Shown: positions 16,714 through 25,928 of the stretch, piece after piece
Layout: every line of letters starts with the position of its first letter
How positions within the stretch are numbered: position 1 is the first letter of the stretch
Assembly (NCBI GenBank): GCA_014378105.1
Contig: JACMOI010000065.1
Location: forward strand, 1 to 35,821
Length of the DNA stretch: 35,821 nt
DNA from: Pseudopedobacter sp.
Lineage (GTDB): Bacteria > Bacteroidota > Bacteroidia > Sphingobacteriales > Sphingobacteriaceae
Reading direction: 5' to 3'
Notes under the pieces: generated by a model
Told to the model about the DNA's origin: nothing
The model's database searches: none
The model's input: the letters and a program-made list of their open reading frames with translations, nothing else
Translations under genes and position numbers: made by a program

Positions 16714-16897
16714 TTTTATTTTTAATCTGAGTCCAAAACTGCCTGATAAATCCGGTAATAGCAATAAGCACTATTCCTATTAAGAAACCATATTTCTTTT
16801 CTATTAAGCCTGGAGAAATATTAGTTAATGATAAAGTTAATGCGATTACTAAAGCAAGCCAAATCAATATTAAAAGCATTAGAAATATGTTTTTCAT
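16697..16897 (-). CDS. Small two-segment membrane protein (66 aa)
   Basis: Two hydrophobic segments (about 3-25 and 37-54) with a short loop and a basic C-terminus (RQFWTQIKNKTNDRF). ATG at 16897 is preferred over TTG at 16915. No family is recognised. It sits 38 bases downstream of the GIN-domain lipoprotein gene on the same strand and may be part of that transcript. Confidence 0.55.
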   Translation of the reverse strand: MKNIFLMLLILIWLALVIALTLSLTNISPGLIEKKYGFLIGIVLIAITGFIRQFWTQIKNKTNDRF

Positions 16898-16935
16898 ACC
16901 TAAATATTTAATCAAAAATATAAAATCTACCTTAT

Positions 16936-17658
16936 TTAATCAACATGCTTTAAAGATGCCGCACCACTTTTATCTTCACTTACATTTTTCGGATTGCCCT
17001 TGTAATAAATTTTACTAGCTCCGGAAGTTTTGACAAAAAGACTAGTTAATGCATTTATTTCGCAATTACTTGCCCCAGTTGATTCAATACGATAATCACT
17101 TACCACAAAATCATAAGCGTGAATTTCAGAAGCACCGCTTAAATCAACATCATGCTGACGGGCTTGTCCTCTTAATAAAATAGATGCTGAACCTGAGGAC
17201 TCGGTAGACAACTTACCAGTAACTAAATCCAGGTTTACTTTGGAGGCACCACTCAAGTCGAGTTTAAAATTATCAGAATGTATTTGATTTTCTGAAATAA
17301 TTTGCGTTGCCCCAGAAGCTTTTATACCTTCCCATTTTTTAGCCCCCAATTCAATTTCGATTAAACCTGAATTACAAAAGTTTCCATCCATTTCAATTTC
17401 TAAAACTCCGTTTCTTACTCTGGTTTTAATTTCTTTTTGTATATTATCATCAGCTGTTATTTTCATTGAAAAAGTAGAATCTTCTTTTACTTTTAATCTG
17501 ATATTTCCACCAAATTCCACTTTTGTGAAATTAGAAACGTTTCGACTTTCGGTGGTTTGCCTACCCGAACCTTTAATACAATTGATGTTACAAGCTGTTG
17601 TAAACATTAATAATACAACCGTTAAGGCTGATAGTGATTTAGTTATTTGATTTTTCAT
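16936..17658 (-). CDS. GIN-domain (DUF2807) lipoprotein
   Basis: The 240-residue protein has a lipoprotein signal peptide with a lipobox-like LMFTTAC ending at about Cys23. The mature part is a right-handed beta-helix-like GIN/DUF2807 domain with the typical opening NVSNFTKVEFGGNIRLKV and repeated short strands such as IKASGATQI, LDLSGASKVNL, DLSGASEIHAY and VKTSGASKIYY. The SGAS repeats mark the helix turns. Such proteins are common envelope proteins in Bacteroidota, of unknown function, often near PadR or PspC genes. The gene follows a second GIN-domain gene but is separated from it by a terminator. Confidence 0.85.
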   Translation of the reverse strand: MKNQITKSLSALTVVLLMFTTACNINCIKGSGRQTTESRNVSNFTKVEFGGNIRLKVKEDSTFSMKITADDNIQKEIKTRVRNGVLEIEMDGNFCNSGLIEIELGAKKWEGIKASGATQIISENQIHSDNFKLDLSGASKVNLDLVTGKLSTESSGSASILLRGQARQHDVDLSGASEIHAYDFVVSDYRIESTGASNCEINALTSLFVKTSGASKIYYKGNPKNVSEDKSGAASLKHVD

Positions 17659-17712
17659 ATTCTCTATTTTTAAATTGGACTACATGATAAGATTTAAGGT
17701 TACATATTAAAT

Positions 17713-17743
17713 AAAAAAAGCCGCTTTTATGGCGGCTTTTTTT
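17713..17743. terminator. Terminator between the two GIN-domain genes
   Basis: GCCGC (17720-17724) pairs with GCGGC (17732-17736), extended by seven A-T pairs (17713-17719 and 17737-17743). The A-run and T-run make it potentially bidirectional; the gene just upstream of it on the minus strand ends at 17761. Confidence 0.8.
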
Positions 17744-17760
17744 ATTTATGATGGAGATTA

Positions 17761-18420
17761 TTATTGTAGTGAGAAAATTTCTTCTAGCTTATCTAATTTT
17801 TGAGCTACAACTTTAGTTTCAAATGTTTTAGAATTCTTACTATTTCCTAAAGTGATACTTGAATCATCATATAGTTTTAACTCTTCTGTTTGTGCGGTGA
17901 ATTTAGTTACATCGATGTTCGAAGAATCATGAGCTACTATTTGATGAAACTCTGATGAACCTTTCAATTTCAACTTTGATGAGTCTGAAATATCAGTAGT
18001 TAAATCAAAAGCTTGAACATCTAATAACGCTACAGCCTGATTTCCTAAAGTCACTTTAAAATCTATCGCTCTAAATTGATTCAAACTGTAAACTAAAGCA
18101 TGATCATAAGCCTCAACACTACGTAAATCTTTTACCGTAACCCAAACTGTTAACTTTTCCTTCTCAAATGAACTGATTCTTAAAGTACCGCCTTCTACTT
18201 GTGTTAATGCATTTTGAGCATAGTAATTGTTACCAACTTTAATTTCTTGCTCTTCACCTTGTGAGATAAAAACCTGAACATTTCCTTTTGCGAAAATGTT
18301 ATGAATCGGAGTTTTCTCGTTTAAAACTGTTAACGCTTTGTTATTTTCTGACGCCATTACTTTTTGAGTTCCTGAAACTATGATCAGGATAAATAATACA
18401 ACATACAATGCTGCTATCAT
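17761..18420 (-). CDS. GIN-domain (DUF2807-like) exported protein
   Basis: The 219-residue protein has an N-terminal hydrophobic segment (about 1-20, a signal peptide or anchor). A DUF2807-like region follows with the family's opening pattern TPIHNIFAKGNVQVFISQGEEQEIKV and short repeating strands (VEAYDHALVYSL, KLKLKGSSEFHQIVAH, SNIDVTKF, LYDDSSITL). It is more diverged from the consensus than its downstream neighbour and lacks a lipobox. A perfect 19-base palindrome lies about 86 bases upstream of its start. Function unknown. Confidence 0.75.
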   Translation of the reverse strand: MIAALYVVLFILIIVSGTQKVMASENNKALTVLNEKTPIHNIFAKGNVQVFISQGEEQEIKVGNNYYAQNALTQVEGGTLRISSFEKEKLTVWVTVKDLRSVEAYDHALVYSLNQFRAIDFKVTLGNQAVALLDVQAFDLTTDISDSSKLKLKGSSEFHQIVAHDSSNIDVTKFTAQTEELKLYDDSSITLGNSKNSKTFETKVVAQKLDKLEEIFSLQ

Positions 18421-18712
18421 TCTTGCTTTTAAATTTTTAATCTTATTAAATATTTTTCTTAATTATTAATTATTAAACCGTTCTTATTCATTCAGAACAT
18501 TTATGTACTATGTATTACATAGTATTATTCTAATTTTTAATTTGTTCGTTAAGGAATCTTAGTAAGCTTTTTTCTTTTTTGCTTGCTGTAATTAAGACGT
18601 CGTTTAGTAAAAAACGTTACACCAATCAGGTGAAAAACCTTAATAATTTATTTCTTAATAAGAAAAATCCATTTAAATGATTTAAACGCATTTTTTTATT
18701 TTAATTTGTAAT
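18421..18712. other. Divergent promoter spacer
   Basis: It separates the minus-strand GIN gene from the plus-strand glycosyltransferase gene. It contains the 18506-18524 palindrome and no ORF of note. Confidence 0.5.
18506..18524. promoter_or_regulatory. Perfect 19-base palindrome, putative operator
   Basis: TACTATGTATTACATAGTA reads the same on both strands apart from the central base. Arms of TACTATGTA are long for chance in such a short spacer. Its spacing fits a dimeric repressor site, and the TACT/AGTA ends recall PadR-type operators, but no PadR gene is present here. Confidence 0.5.
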
Positions 18713-19573
18713 GTGTTATCCATTTGTATTCCGCATTATAATTATCAAAATCTTGAACTTTTTGAAACTTTAAAGTCTCAAGCAGAGCAACTTCATCTAA
18801 ATTTTGAGCTATTAATTATAGATGATGCTTCAAAAGAGGACCATAAAAGTTACTTAAGAAAGCTTACTGAATCTCCTTACAGAGTTGAGTTTTTAGAAAA
18901 AAATATTGGGCGATCAGCGATTAGGAATTTATTGGCTAAGAAGGCAAAGTTTGAAAGTCTTTTGTTTTTGGATGGGGACTCTTTGGTTGAGCATCCTGAT
19001 TTTATTAAAAATTATTGGGTCAATAGGGAATTAGACTTTATTTCTGGTGGAAGATATTATCAAGATAAAGTACCAGAAACCAATTATTTACTTCATTGGC
19101 TTTATGGGAAAAAAGTAGAATCATTAGCAAATAGTCAATTTCATAGTTGTAATTTTATGATTAAAAAATCAGTATTTGATAAAATTAAGTTTGATGAAAA
19201 TTTAAGAAATTACGGTTATGAAGACGTCCTTTTTGGAGTTAGAGCGAAAAATATGGATGTCGTTTTGAATAATATTGAGAACCCTATTAAACATCAACAA
19301 TTAAAAACTAATACCCTATTCTTGAAGGATATTGAAATAGCTATAAATAACCTAAAAATTCTTGAAGAATTAAAACCTAAATTTAAATGGGCGAATGAGA
19401 TTAAATTGTTAAAAAAATATCAACAATTTAAAAAAATTGGTTTTACAATCCTTATCCCAAAAATAAATTCAAAGCTTTTCAAAAAAATTGAAAACAGTTT
19501 AATTCATGCTCCAAATAAAAATTTCTTTTTGTTAAATATTTATAAATTGAGTTTATACCACCACATTAATTAA
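18713..19573 (+). CDS. Family 2 glycosyltransferase
   Basis: The 286-residue protein has a GT-A fold: SICIPHYNYQNLELFETLKS at the N-terminus, LIIDDASKEDH (about 35-45), LEKNIGRSAIRN, and a DXD-like LFLDGDSLVEHPDF at about 85-98. A later NYGYEDVLFGVRA segment (about 166-178) resembles the acceptor-binding E-D motif. GT2 enzymes transfer sugars from nucleotide donors to polysaccharides, lipids or proteins. No other surface-sugar genes are near. The start is a GTG (an ATG two bases earlier is out of frame). The C-terminal end overlaps recQ by eight bases, convergently. Confidence 0.85.
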   Translation: MLSICIPHYNYQNLELFETLKSQAEQLHLNFELLIIDDASKEDHKSYLRKLTESPYRVEFLEKNIGRSAIRNLLAKKAKFESLLFLDGDSLVEHPDFIKNYWVNRELDFISGGRYYQDKVPETNYLLHWLYGKKVESLANSQFHSCNFMIKKSVFDKIKFDENLRNYGYEDVLFGVRAKNMDVVLNNIENPIKHQQLKTNTLFLKDIEIAINNLKILEELKPKFKWANEIKLLKKYQQFKKIGFTILIPKINSKLFKKIENSLIHAPNKNFFLLNIYKLSLYHHIN

Positions 19574-21458
19574 GTTGAAAGTAACCTTCATTTTTTTTAA
19601 TTTCTTTAGCGTCTAGTAGTAAACGAATGATTTCTAGCTTTTCCTTGTCCGATCCCTTCTTTAAACATTTAACCAAATCGTTCAATTTTAGTGGCGCAAA
19701 TTGCAATGCCTTTAAAATATCATTGGTGATCTGAGACTTTAAATCTGGTTTTTTAGCTCTTTTCTCTGCCAAACAAACATCACAAACACCACATTTCTCT
19801 GCGTTAGCCTCATCAAAATAGTTTAATAACTGCCTACTACGACAAAGGGGCTTTTCTACAAAAGCCAACATGGACACCATTTTTTCTTTGTAAATCTGTT
19901 TTCTGTTCTCGTAATATTTTCTATCGATGGTGATATCTTCGGTTTTAATCCTAGGTCTTAGAAAAGTTAATAAGGGCTGATTACTTTGCTCTATATAACT
20001 AATAACTTCTAATTTATCCATTTCTCTCAAAAATGCTTTTACCTCAAATTGAGTCAAATTTGTTTTCTGTGAAATATCAAGCTCTTTTATGTGCACAAAT
20101 CCATCAAAAGCACCACCATATGAACGTAAAATGGCCTTTATAAAACTATCAAACTTCGAATTTTCAACCTGGAATTTATACAAATCTTCTCCATTAACTA
20201 TAAACTGAATCCTAGAAGGGATTAATGCATTTTCGGATAGTACAAAGTATTCATCATGTTCTAAAAACTTAATTGCACTGATGGTAAGCTGTACCTCTAG
20301 TTGAAATTTAGAGCAGAAATCAGCTAAATTAAACTCGTAAGTAACTTGTTCGCCAGTATCAATTGGTATTTGGAGGTAATTACAGATGAAATGATAGGTC
20401 TTTTTAATCAGATTAGGTTCAGGAAAATTTTGTTCAAATTTCCTTTCAAATGAAAATTTATCTCTAGCTTGATACAAAACTACCGCATAGGCTTTTTTCT
20501 CATCTCTTCCTGCCCTACCCGCTTCTTGATAATAGGCTTCTAAACTCTCAGGCATCTCATAATGCACTACAAAGCGAACATTGGATTTATCAATTCCCAT
20601 CCCAAAAGCATTGGTTGCAACCATCAAGCGCACTTTATCTTCAAGCCAAAGTTGTTGCTTTTCCGATCTTTCGTCTAAATTTAAACCAGCATGGTAATAT
20701 TGGGCTGCGATGCCATGTTGATTAAGATATTTGGCCAACTCTACCGTATCTTTTCGAGTTCTTACGTATAAAATCCCACTCCCTTTTACGCCATTACAAA
20801 CATCAATCAGCTTTTGTAATTTATTTTCTTGATTGATGACTGCATAACTTAAATTTTTTCTTTCAAAGCTCTTTCTATAAATATTTTGGTTTTTAAAGCC
20901 AAGTTTTTCAATGATATCTAACTGAACTTTTTCTGTAGCAGATGCCGTTAAAGCTAAAATCGGAACTTTGGGATGCAGATTTCTAAATTCGATGATATGC
21001 ATGTAAGGAGGACGAAAATCATATCCCCACTGAGAAATACAATGCGCCTCATCAACAGCTAACAAATTCACTTTCATGTATTTAATTCGCTCTTTCACCA
21101 ATTCAGAAAGCAACCTTTCTGGGGATAGATAAAGAAACTTTACTGGCCCGTAAATACAATTATCCAAGGCGATATCTATTTCTCTTTTGCCCATACCTGC
21201 AAAAATCGCGATAGCAGAAATCCCTCTTTTATGAAGATTTTCTACCTGATCTTTCATCAATGCAATCAATGGCGAAATTACAATACAGATTCCCTCCATC
21301 GCCATTGCAGGCACCTGAAAGCAAATAGATTTACCGCCACCTGTTGGTAGTAAAGCTAGTGTATCTTGCTTTTGTAAAACGGAATTAATGATTTCCTCCT
21401 GTAAGGGTCGAAATTCATGATAACCCCAGTATTGCCGTAAAATTTCCTTTACTTCCAT
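19566..21458 (-). CDS. recQ: ATP-dependent DNA helicase RecQ
   Basis: RecQ is a 3'-5' helicase for recombination and replication-fork repair. The 630-residue protein has Walker A LPTGGGKS (about 37-44), DEAH box VDEAHCISQWGYDFRP (about 135-150), helicase motif VI MPESLEAYYQEAGRAGRD (about 305-322), and a C-terminal zinc-binding set (CRSRQLLNYF...EKCGVCDVCLAE, near 537-560). A winged-helix domain ends the protein; there is no HRDC domain, making it the short type. Many Bacteroidota have a second, longer RecQ. It is divergent from the amidohydrolase gene. Confidence 0.94.
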   Translation of the reverse strand: MEVKEILRQYWGYHEFRPLQEEIINSVLQKQDTLALLPTGGGKSICFQVPAMAMEGICIVISPLIALMKDQVENLHKRGISAIAIFAGMGKREIDIALDNCIYGPVKFLYLSPERLLSELVKERIKYMKVNLLAVDEAHCISQWGYDFRPPYMHIIEFRNLHPKVPILALTASATEKVQLDIIEKLGFKNQNIYRKSFERKNLSYAVINQENKLQKLIDVCNGVKGSGILYVRTRKDTVELAKYLNQHGIAAQYYHAGLNLDERSEKQQLWLEDKVRLMVATNAFGMGIDKSNVRFVVHYEMPESLEAYYQEAGRAGRDEKKAYAVVLYQARDKFSFERKFEQNFPEPNLIKKTYHFICNYLQIPIDTGEQVTYEFNLADFCSKFQLEVQLTISAIKFLEHDEYFVLSENALIPSRIQFIVNGEDLYKFQVENSKFDSFIKAILRSYGGAFDGFVHIKELDISQKTNLTQFEVKAFLREMDKLEVISYIEQSNQPLLTFLRPRIKTEDITIDRKYYENRKQIYKEKMVSMLAFVEKPLCRSRQLLNYFDEANAEKCGVCDVCLAEKRAKKPDLKSQITNDILKALQFAPLKLNDLVKCLKKGSDKEKLEIIRLLLDAKEIKKNEGYFQLN

Positions 21459-21472
21459 AGATTGAATCTATT

Positions 21473-21480
21473 CAAAGCTA
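21473..21480 (-). promoter_or_regulatory. Candidate -7 box for recQ
   Basis: Minus strand reads TAGCTTTG, an exact TAnnTTTG match about 15 bases before the recQ ATG, which would give a very short leader. No clear -33 TTTG is seen. Confidence 0.35.
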
Positions 21481-21519
21481 TAAAATTTCCTAAATTAGCC
21501 ACTGCTAAAAATAACATCC

Positions 21520-24500
21520 ATGAATAAATTCTTACTTGGTACTTCTATTTTCTTCTTTTCTTGTTTAATCGGTTTTTCTCAAGAAAAAGAAACCAAAAAA
21601 TGGGATGTAGAGAAACCAATGGGTCCTTCAAAAAACATTTCTTTTAATACTACAGAAGGAACCTATATGGATATTGATGTAAGCCCTGATGGTAAATTTA
21701 TTGCATTTGATTTATTAGGAGATATCTATAAAATGCCGATAACTGGCGGTAAAGCCTCTTTGCTTTCAGGTGGAATGGCATTTGAAGTGCAACCTCGCTT
21801 TTCGCCAGATGGTAAATACATTTCATACACCAGTGATAAAGAAGGTGGAGATAATATTTGGGTGATGAATGTAGATGGATCTAATCAACATTCCATTACC
21901 AAAGAAAATTTCAGATTGCTAAATAATGCAGTTTGGACACCAGATAGCAAATATTTAATTGCTCGTAAACACTATACAGGAACTCGATCTCTAGGTGCTG
22001 GCGAATTATGGATGTATCATATTGCCGGAGGATTAGATGGCATACAATTAACTAAAAGAAAGAATGACCAACAGGATTTGGGTGAGCCTTGGGTTTCATC
22101 TGATGGAAAGTTTGTTTATTACAGTGAGGATGTAAGTTCAGGTCCCTTTTTTCAATACAATAAAGATCCCAATGGAGAAATTTACGCTATTAATAAATTA
22201 AACTTAGAAACTGGAGAAATAGAAAAAGTTGCTGGTGGTGCTGGCGGTGCAGTTAGACCACAGGTATCACCAGATGGAACGATGTTAGCTTTTGTAAAAC
22301 GAGATCGTTTAAAATCTGTTTTATACATTCAAAATTTAGCTACTGGAGAAGAGTATTCTATTTATAGTGACTTATCTAAAGATCAACAAGAGGCTTGGGC
22401 AATTTTTGGCGTTTATCCAACTTTTAACTGGTTGCCAGATAATAGAACCATTGTATTTTATGCTAAAGGGAAAATCAGAAAGGTTGATGTAGTTACCTAT
22501 TATTCAGAAGAAATTCCATTCTCGGTAGAAGTGAAGCAAACCATACAAGATGCCTTACATTTCCCACAAAAAGTATTTACTGATGAGTTTAAATCAAAAA
22601 TGATTCGTCAACTAACCACTTCACCCGATGGAAAGAAAGTTGTTTTCAATGCGGCAGGTTATTTATACATTAAAGATTTACCTGATGGCAAACCAGAACG
22701 TTTGACAGACCAAACTGAATGGGAATTTGAGCCTGCTTTTAGTCCCGATGGAAAATCAATCATTTTTACAACCTGGTCTGATGAACAGCGAGCTGCAATT
22801 ATGCGATACGAGTTTAAAGGAAAAAAGCTGAAAGTTTTAACTACTGAAAGAGGATTTTATTATTCCCCAAAGTTTAATCACAAAGGCGATATGATTGTTT
22901 ATCGAAAAGGTGTGGGTAACGAAGTTTTAGGATTCAACTACGGTAAAAATCCTGGTGTTTATATTACTAATGTTGATAATAGCTTTCCAAAACTAATTAG
23001 TAAAAAAGGAATTAAACCACAATTTAACACTACCGATGATCGCATTTTTTTCCAGTCTACACAGGATGGAATAAAATCCTTTATGAGCTGCGATTTAGAT
23101 GGCGGACATTTTAGAACTCATTATACTTCTAAGTACGTTAATGATTTTATACCAAGCCCAGATGGAAAATGGATGGCTTTTAACGAGTTGTTTAATGTTT
23201 ATCTCACTCCTATGGTGACCACTGGGAGTGCTCAAGATTTATCATCACAAAATAAAGCACTTCCACTTAAAAAATTAACTAGAGATGCTGGAAGTTATAT
23301 TCATTGGAGTAGCGATAGCAAAACATTACATTGGACTTTAGGTCCTCAATATTTTTCGAGAAATATAAAAGATGCTTTCACTTTTGTAGATGGTGCCCCT
23401 GATAAATTGCCTGTAATTGATTCGACTGGTTTAGATTTAGGTTTGATGCTTAAAGCAGATAAACCTGAAGGTAGAATTGCTTTTAAGGGAGCAACCATCA
23501 TTACCATGGATGGGAATGAGGTGATTGAAAAAGGAACCATTATCATCAACCAAAATAAAATCGAAACGGTTGGAAACGAATCTGATGTAGTTATTCCTGC
23601 AGATGCTAAAGTTTATGATGTCACTGGAAAAACCATCATGCCAGGCATAGTCGACGTTCATGGACACTTACATACAAGTCCAGATGGAGTTTCGCCAAAG
23701 CAGGATTGGGCTTATTACGCTAATCTGGCTTACGGCGTCACTACTTCACATGATCCTTCTAGTAATACGGAAATGGTTTTTAGTCAATCAGAAATGCTAA
23801 AAGCAGGTAGAATGGTTGGTCCGAGAGTTTATTCTACTGGAACAATTTTATACGGAGCAGATGGTGATTTTAAAGCTGTGGTTAATAGTTTGGATGATGC
23901 CCTTTCTCATGTTCGTAGAATGAAGGCAGTAGGTGCATTTTCTGTAAAATCGTATAATCAGCCTAGAAGAGAACAACGCCAACAAATCATTGAAGCAGCT
24001 AGAGAATTGAATATGGAAGTTGTTCCAGAAGGTGGCTCAACTTTTTTTACCAATATGAGTATGATTGCAGATGGACATACTGGAATTGAGCATAATATTC
24101 CTGTTTTGCCAATTTATAAAGATGTTCTTAATTTTTGGAATGCTAGTAAAAGTGGTTATACTCCTACTTTAATCGTTTCTTATGGATCACAGTCTGGCGA
24201 AAATTATTGGTATGATAGAACGAATGTTTGGGAGAATGAACACTTATTAAGCTTTACACCTAAAGCAATTATAGATGAGCGATCAAGAAGAAGAACAACT
24301 TCTGAATACGGAGACTATGGACATATTGATGTATCGAGTGCTGTAAACGATATTGCCAAAGGAGGAACTAAAGTTAATTTAGGTGCACACGGACAATTAC
24401 AAGGTTTAGGTGCTCATTGGGAGTTATGGATGTTGGCTCAAGGTGGCATGAAACCAATTGATGCCTTAAAATGCGCAACTATTAACGGGGCATCTTATTT

Positions 24501-24774
24501 GGGTATGGACAAAGAAATTGGTTCTCTAGTAAATGGAAAATTAGCCGACTTAATCGTTTTAAATTCAAATCCTTTAGACGACATCCGCAATAGCGATAAA
24601 ATCAAATACACCATGGTAAATGGCCGTTTATTTGACTCCGAAACAATGAATGAAATTGGGAATTATTCGAATCCGAGAGGTAAGTTTTGGTGGCAGTTTA
24701 GTAAAAGTGATAATTACATCATCCCAAATGGAGAAGTAGAAACCTATACTTTTGAAACACCAAATTGTGATTAA
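21520..24774 (+). CDS. Exported TolB/PD40-like beta-propeller amidohydrolase
   Basis: The 1084-residue protein has a signal peptide (about 1-20, ending GFSQ). A beta-propeller of PD40/TolB-like blades spans about 40-640, each blade marked by SPDGK motifs (SPDGKFIAFD, SPDGKYISYTS, SPDGTMLAFVK, SPDGKKVVFN, SPDGKSIIFTTW, SPDGKWMAFNE). An amidohydrolase domain follows: TIITMDGNEVIEKGTIII, GIVDVHGHLH (HxH near 714 and 716), HTGIEHNIPVL, and a C-terminal ADLIVLNSNPLDDI strand. Such two-domain proteins are known in Bacteroidota and Proteobacteria; the substrate is unknown, possibly dipeptides or cyclic amides. It is probably periplasmic. Single gene, no operon partner. Confidence 0.9.
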   Translation: MNKFLLGTSIFFFSCLIGFSQEKETKKWDVEKPMGPSKNISFNTTEGTYMDIDVSPDGKFIAFDLLGDIYKMPITGGKASLLSGGMAFEVQPRFSPDGKYISYTSDKEGGDNIWVMNVDGSNQHSITKENFRLLNNAVWTPDSKYLIARKHYTGTRSLGAGELWMYHIAGGLDGIQLTKRKNDQQDLGEPWVSSDGKFVYYSEDVSSGPFFQYNKDPNGEIYAINKLNLETGEIEKVAGGAGGAVRPQVSPDGTMLAFVKRDRLKSVLYIQNLATGEEYSIYSDLSKDQQEAWAIFGVYPTFNWLPDNRTIVFYAKGKIRKVDVVTYYSEEIPFSVEVKQTIQDALHFPQKVFTDEFKSKMIRQLTTSPDGKKVVFNAAGYLYIKDLPDGKPERLTDQTEWEFEPAFSPDGKSIIFTTWSDEQRAAIMRYEFKGKKLKVLTTERGFYYSPKFNHKGDMIVYRKGVGNEVLGFNYGKNPGVYITNVDNSFPKLISKKGIKPQFNTTDDRIFFQSTQDGIKSFMSCDLDGGHFRTHYTSKYVNDFIPSPDGKWMAFNELFNVYLTPMVTTGSAQDLSSQNKALPLKKLTRDAGSYIHWSSDSKTLHWTLGPQYFSRNIKDAFTFVDGAPDKLPVIDSTGLDLGLMLKADKPEGRIAFKGATIITMDGNEVIEKGTIIINQNKIETVGNESDVVIPADAKVYDVTGKTIMPGIVDVHGHLHTSPDGVSPKQDWAYYANLAYGVTTSHDPSSNTEMVFSQSEMLKAGRMVGPRVYSTGTILYGADGDFKAVVNSLDDALSHVRRMKAVGAFSVKSYNQPRREQRQQIIEAARELNMEVVPEGGSTFFTNMSMIADGHTGIEHNIPVLPIYKDVLNFWNASKSGYTPTLIVSYGSQSGENYWYDRTNVWENEHLLSFTPKAIIDERSRRRTTSEYGDYGHIDVSSAVNDIAKGGTKVNLGAHGQLQGLGAHWELWMLAQGGMKPIDALKCATINGASYLGMDKEIGSLVNGKLADLIVLNSNPLDDIRNSDKIKYTMVNGRLFDSETMNEIGNYSNPRGKFWWQFSKSDNYIIPNGEVETYTFETPNCD

Positions 24775-24872
24775 TTGAATCTTGGGTTTGAAGATGATTC
24801 ACTATTAATAGACTCATCAACTGTAAATAAGAATTATCGTCCAAATCTAAGAATATAGATCCTTTATTTTAT

Positions 24873-25835
24873 ATGTCAGAATACATAAAAGCCGAAAAGT
24901 CTGAGGTAAATCATATCATTCAACTTTTATCAACTATTTACCCAGTAAGTAACGAACTGGCAGAATTATTTTACGAAAATGCCATTTCTATTCAGGTCGA
25001 AAAAGACGACCATATTTTAAAACAAGGAGAGTTTTGCAAATACATGTACTTTATTAAAAAGGGTGCAATGATGGCATACTCCTATCACAACCATCAACAA
25101 ATCACAACTTTTATTTCTGTAGAAAATGAATTCTTAAGCTCATTATCTGGTTTATATGGCGAAGCTCCTTCCAGAGAATCTATTATAGCAATAGAACCCA
25201 CTTACTTATTAGGAGTACATACAGATGTACTTTTAGGATGGTATGAGCAGTTTTTCGATTTGAATTATATCATTAGAAAAGTTTACGAGAGTTATTATAG
25301 AGATGCTCAGGAAAGATCGCATATGGTGAGAGTTGGAGATGCCAAGGAGCGATATCAATATTTCGTTAATTCAAGGACAAGTGATGTAGATAGACTACCG
25401 ATTGAATGTGTTGCTTCTTTTTTAAATATGAAACCCGAAACATTAATTAGGGTAAAAAAACAGTTAGGAAAAGAAATAAAACCTAAAGAATTAGAAAACA
25501 TAAAACAAAATTTCGAGAGTTATATTGTAAAAAATGAGCTTTTTAAAATCAATGATATTAGTATTAAAAAGATATCCAAAGAAATGAAAATATCATCTGA
25601 GAAAATATCATATTTATTAACTCATCACTATAAAAAGAGCTTTAAAGACTTTATTAATAAATATAGGATAGCTTGTTTTAAACAGTTAATTAAAGATGAA
25701 AATAACCTTCAAAATTATACTGTGGCCACAATAGCATTGCAAGCAGGATTTAGTTCTAAAAGTATTTTTTATAAGGCATTTAAAGATCAGGAAGGTATTA
25801 GCCCTAAGAATTTTTTGAATGATACTAAACCTTAA
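24873..25835 (+). CDS. Transcription regulator: cNMP-binding, Crp-type HTH and AraC-type HTH
   Basis: Residues about 20-140 form a cyclic-nucleotide-binding-like beta barrel (KDDHILKQGEFCKYMYFIKKG, with the family's glycine turn). Residues about 172-200 (RLPIECVASFLNMKPETLIR then VKKQLG) match the Crp/Fnr helix-turn-helix of Bacteroidota. Residues about 215-318 match a full AraC double HTH, ending in the classic GFSSKSIFYKAFKDQEGISP. The RPR phosphate-binding signature of cAMP-binding CAP proteins is not evident, so the ligand may differ. Two DNA-binding domains on one chain are uncommon. It stands alone, with no obvious target cluster except the downstream small membrane gene. Confidence 0.85.
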   Translation: MSEYIKAEKSEVNHIIQLLSTIYPVSNELAELFYENAISIQVEKDDHILKQGEFCKYMYFIKKGAMMAYSYHNHQQITTFISVENEFLSSLSGLYGEAPSRESIIAIEPTYLLGVHTDVLLGWYEQFFDLNYIIRKVYESYYRDAQERSHMVRVGDAKERYQYFVNSRTSDVDRLPIECVASFLNMKPETLIRVKKQLGKEIKPKELENIKQNFESYIVKNELFKINDISIKKISKEMKISSEKISYLLTHHYKKSFKDFINKYRIACFKQLIKDENNLQNYTVATIALQAGFSSKSIFYKAFKDQEGISPKNFLNDTKP

Positions 25836-25837
25836 AT

Positions 25838-25864
25838 TTTGTCCTGTTTTCATATCGGGACAAA
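25838..25864 (+). terminator. Weak hairpin after regulator gene
   Basis: TTTGTCC (25838-25844) pairs with GGGACAAA (25857-25864). It directly follows the stop but has no T-run of length, so termination is uncertain. Confidence 0.35.
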
Positions 25865-25904
25865 TTAAAAGACTACAAATAACAGCATCGAAGTACCTAA
25901 TACA

Positions 25905-25912
25905 TAACTTTG
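25905..25912 (+). promoter_or_regulatory. Candidate -7 box for small membrane gene
   Basis: TAACTTTG, an exact TAnnTTTG match, ends 16 bases before the ATG at 25929. No clear -33 TTTG at the normal distance. Confidence 0.35.
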
Positions 25913-25928
25913 TAAATAAACTATTTAT

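Noticed and set aside
23346-23667. Minus-strand ORFs inside the amidohydrolase gene
   Set aside because: They are antisense shadows of the conserved enzyme domain.
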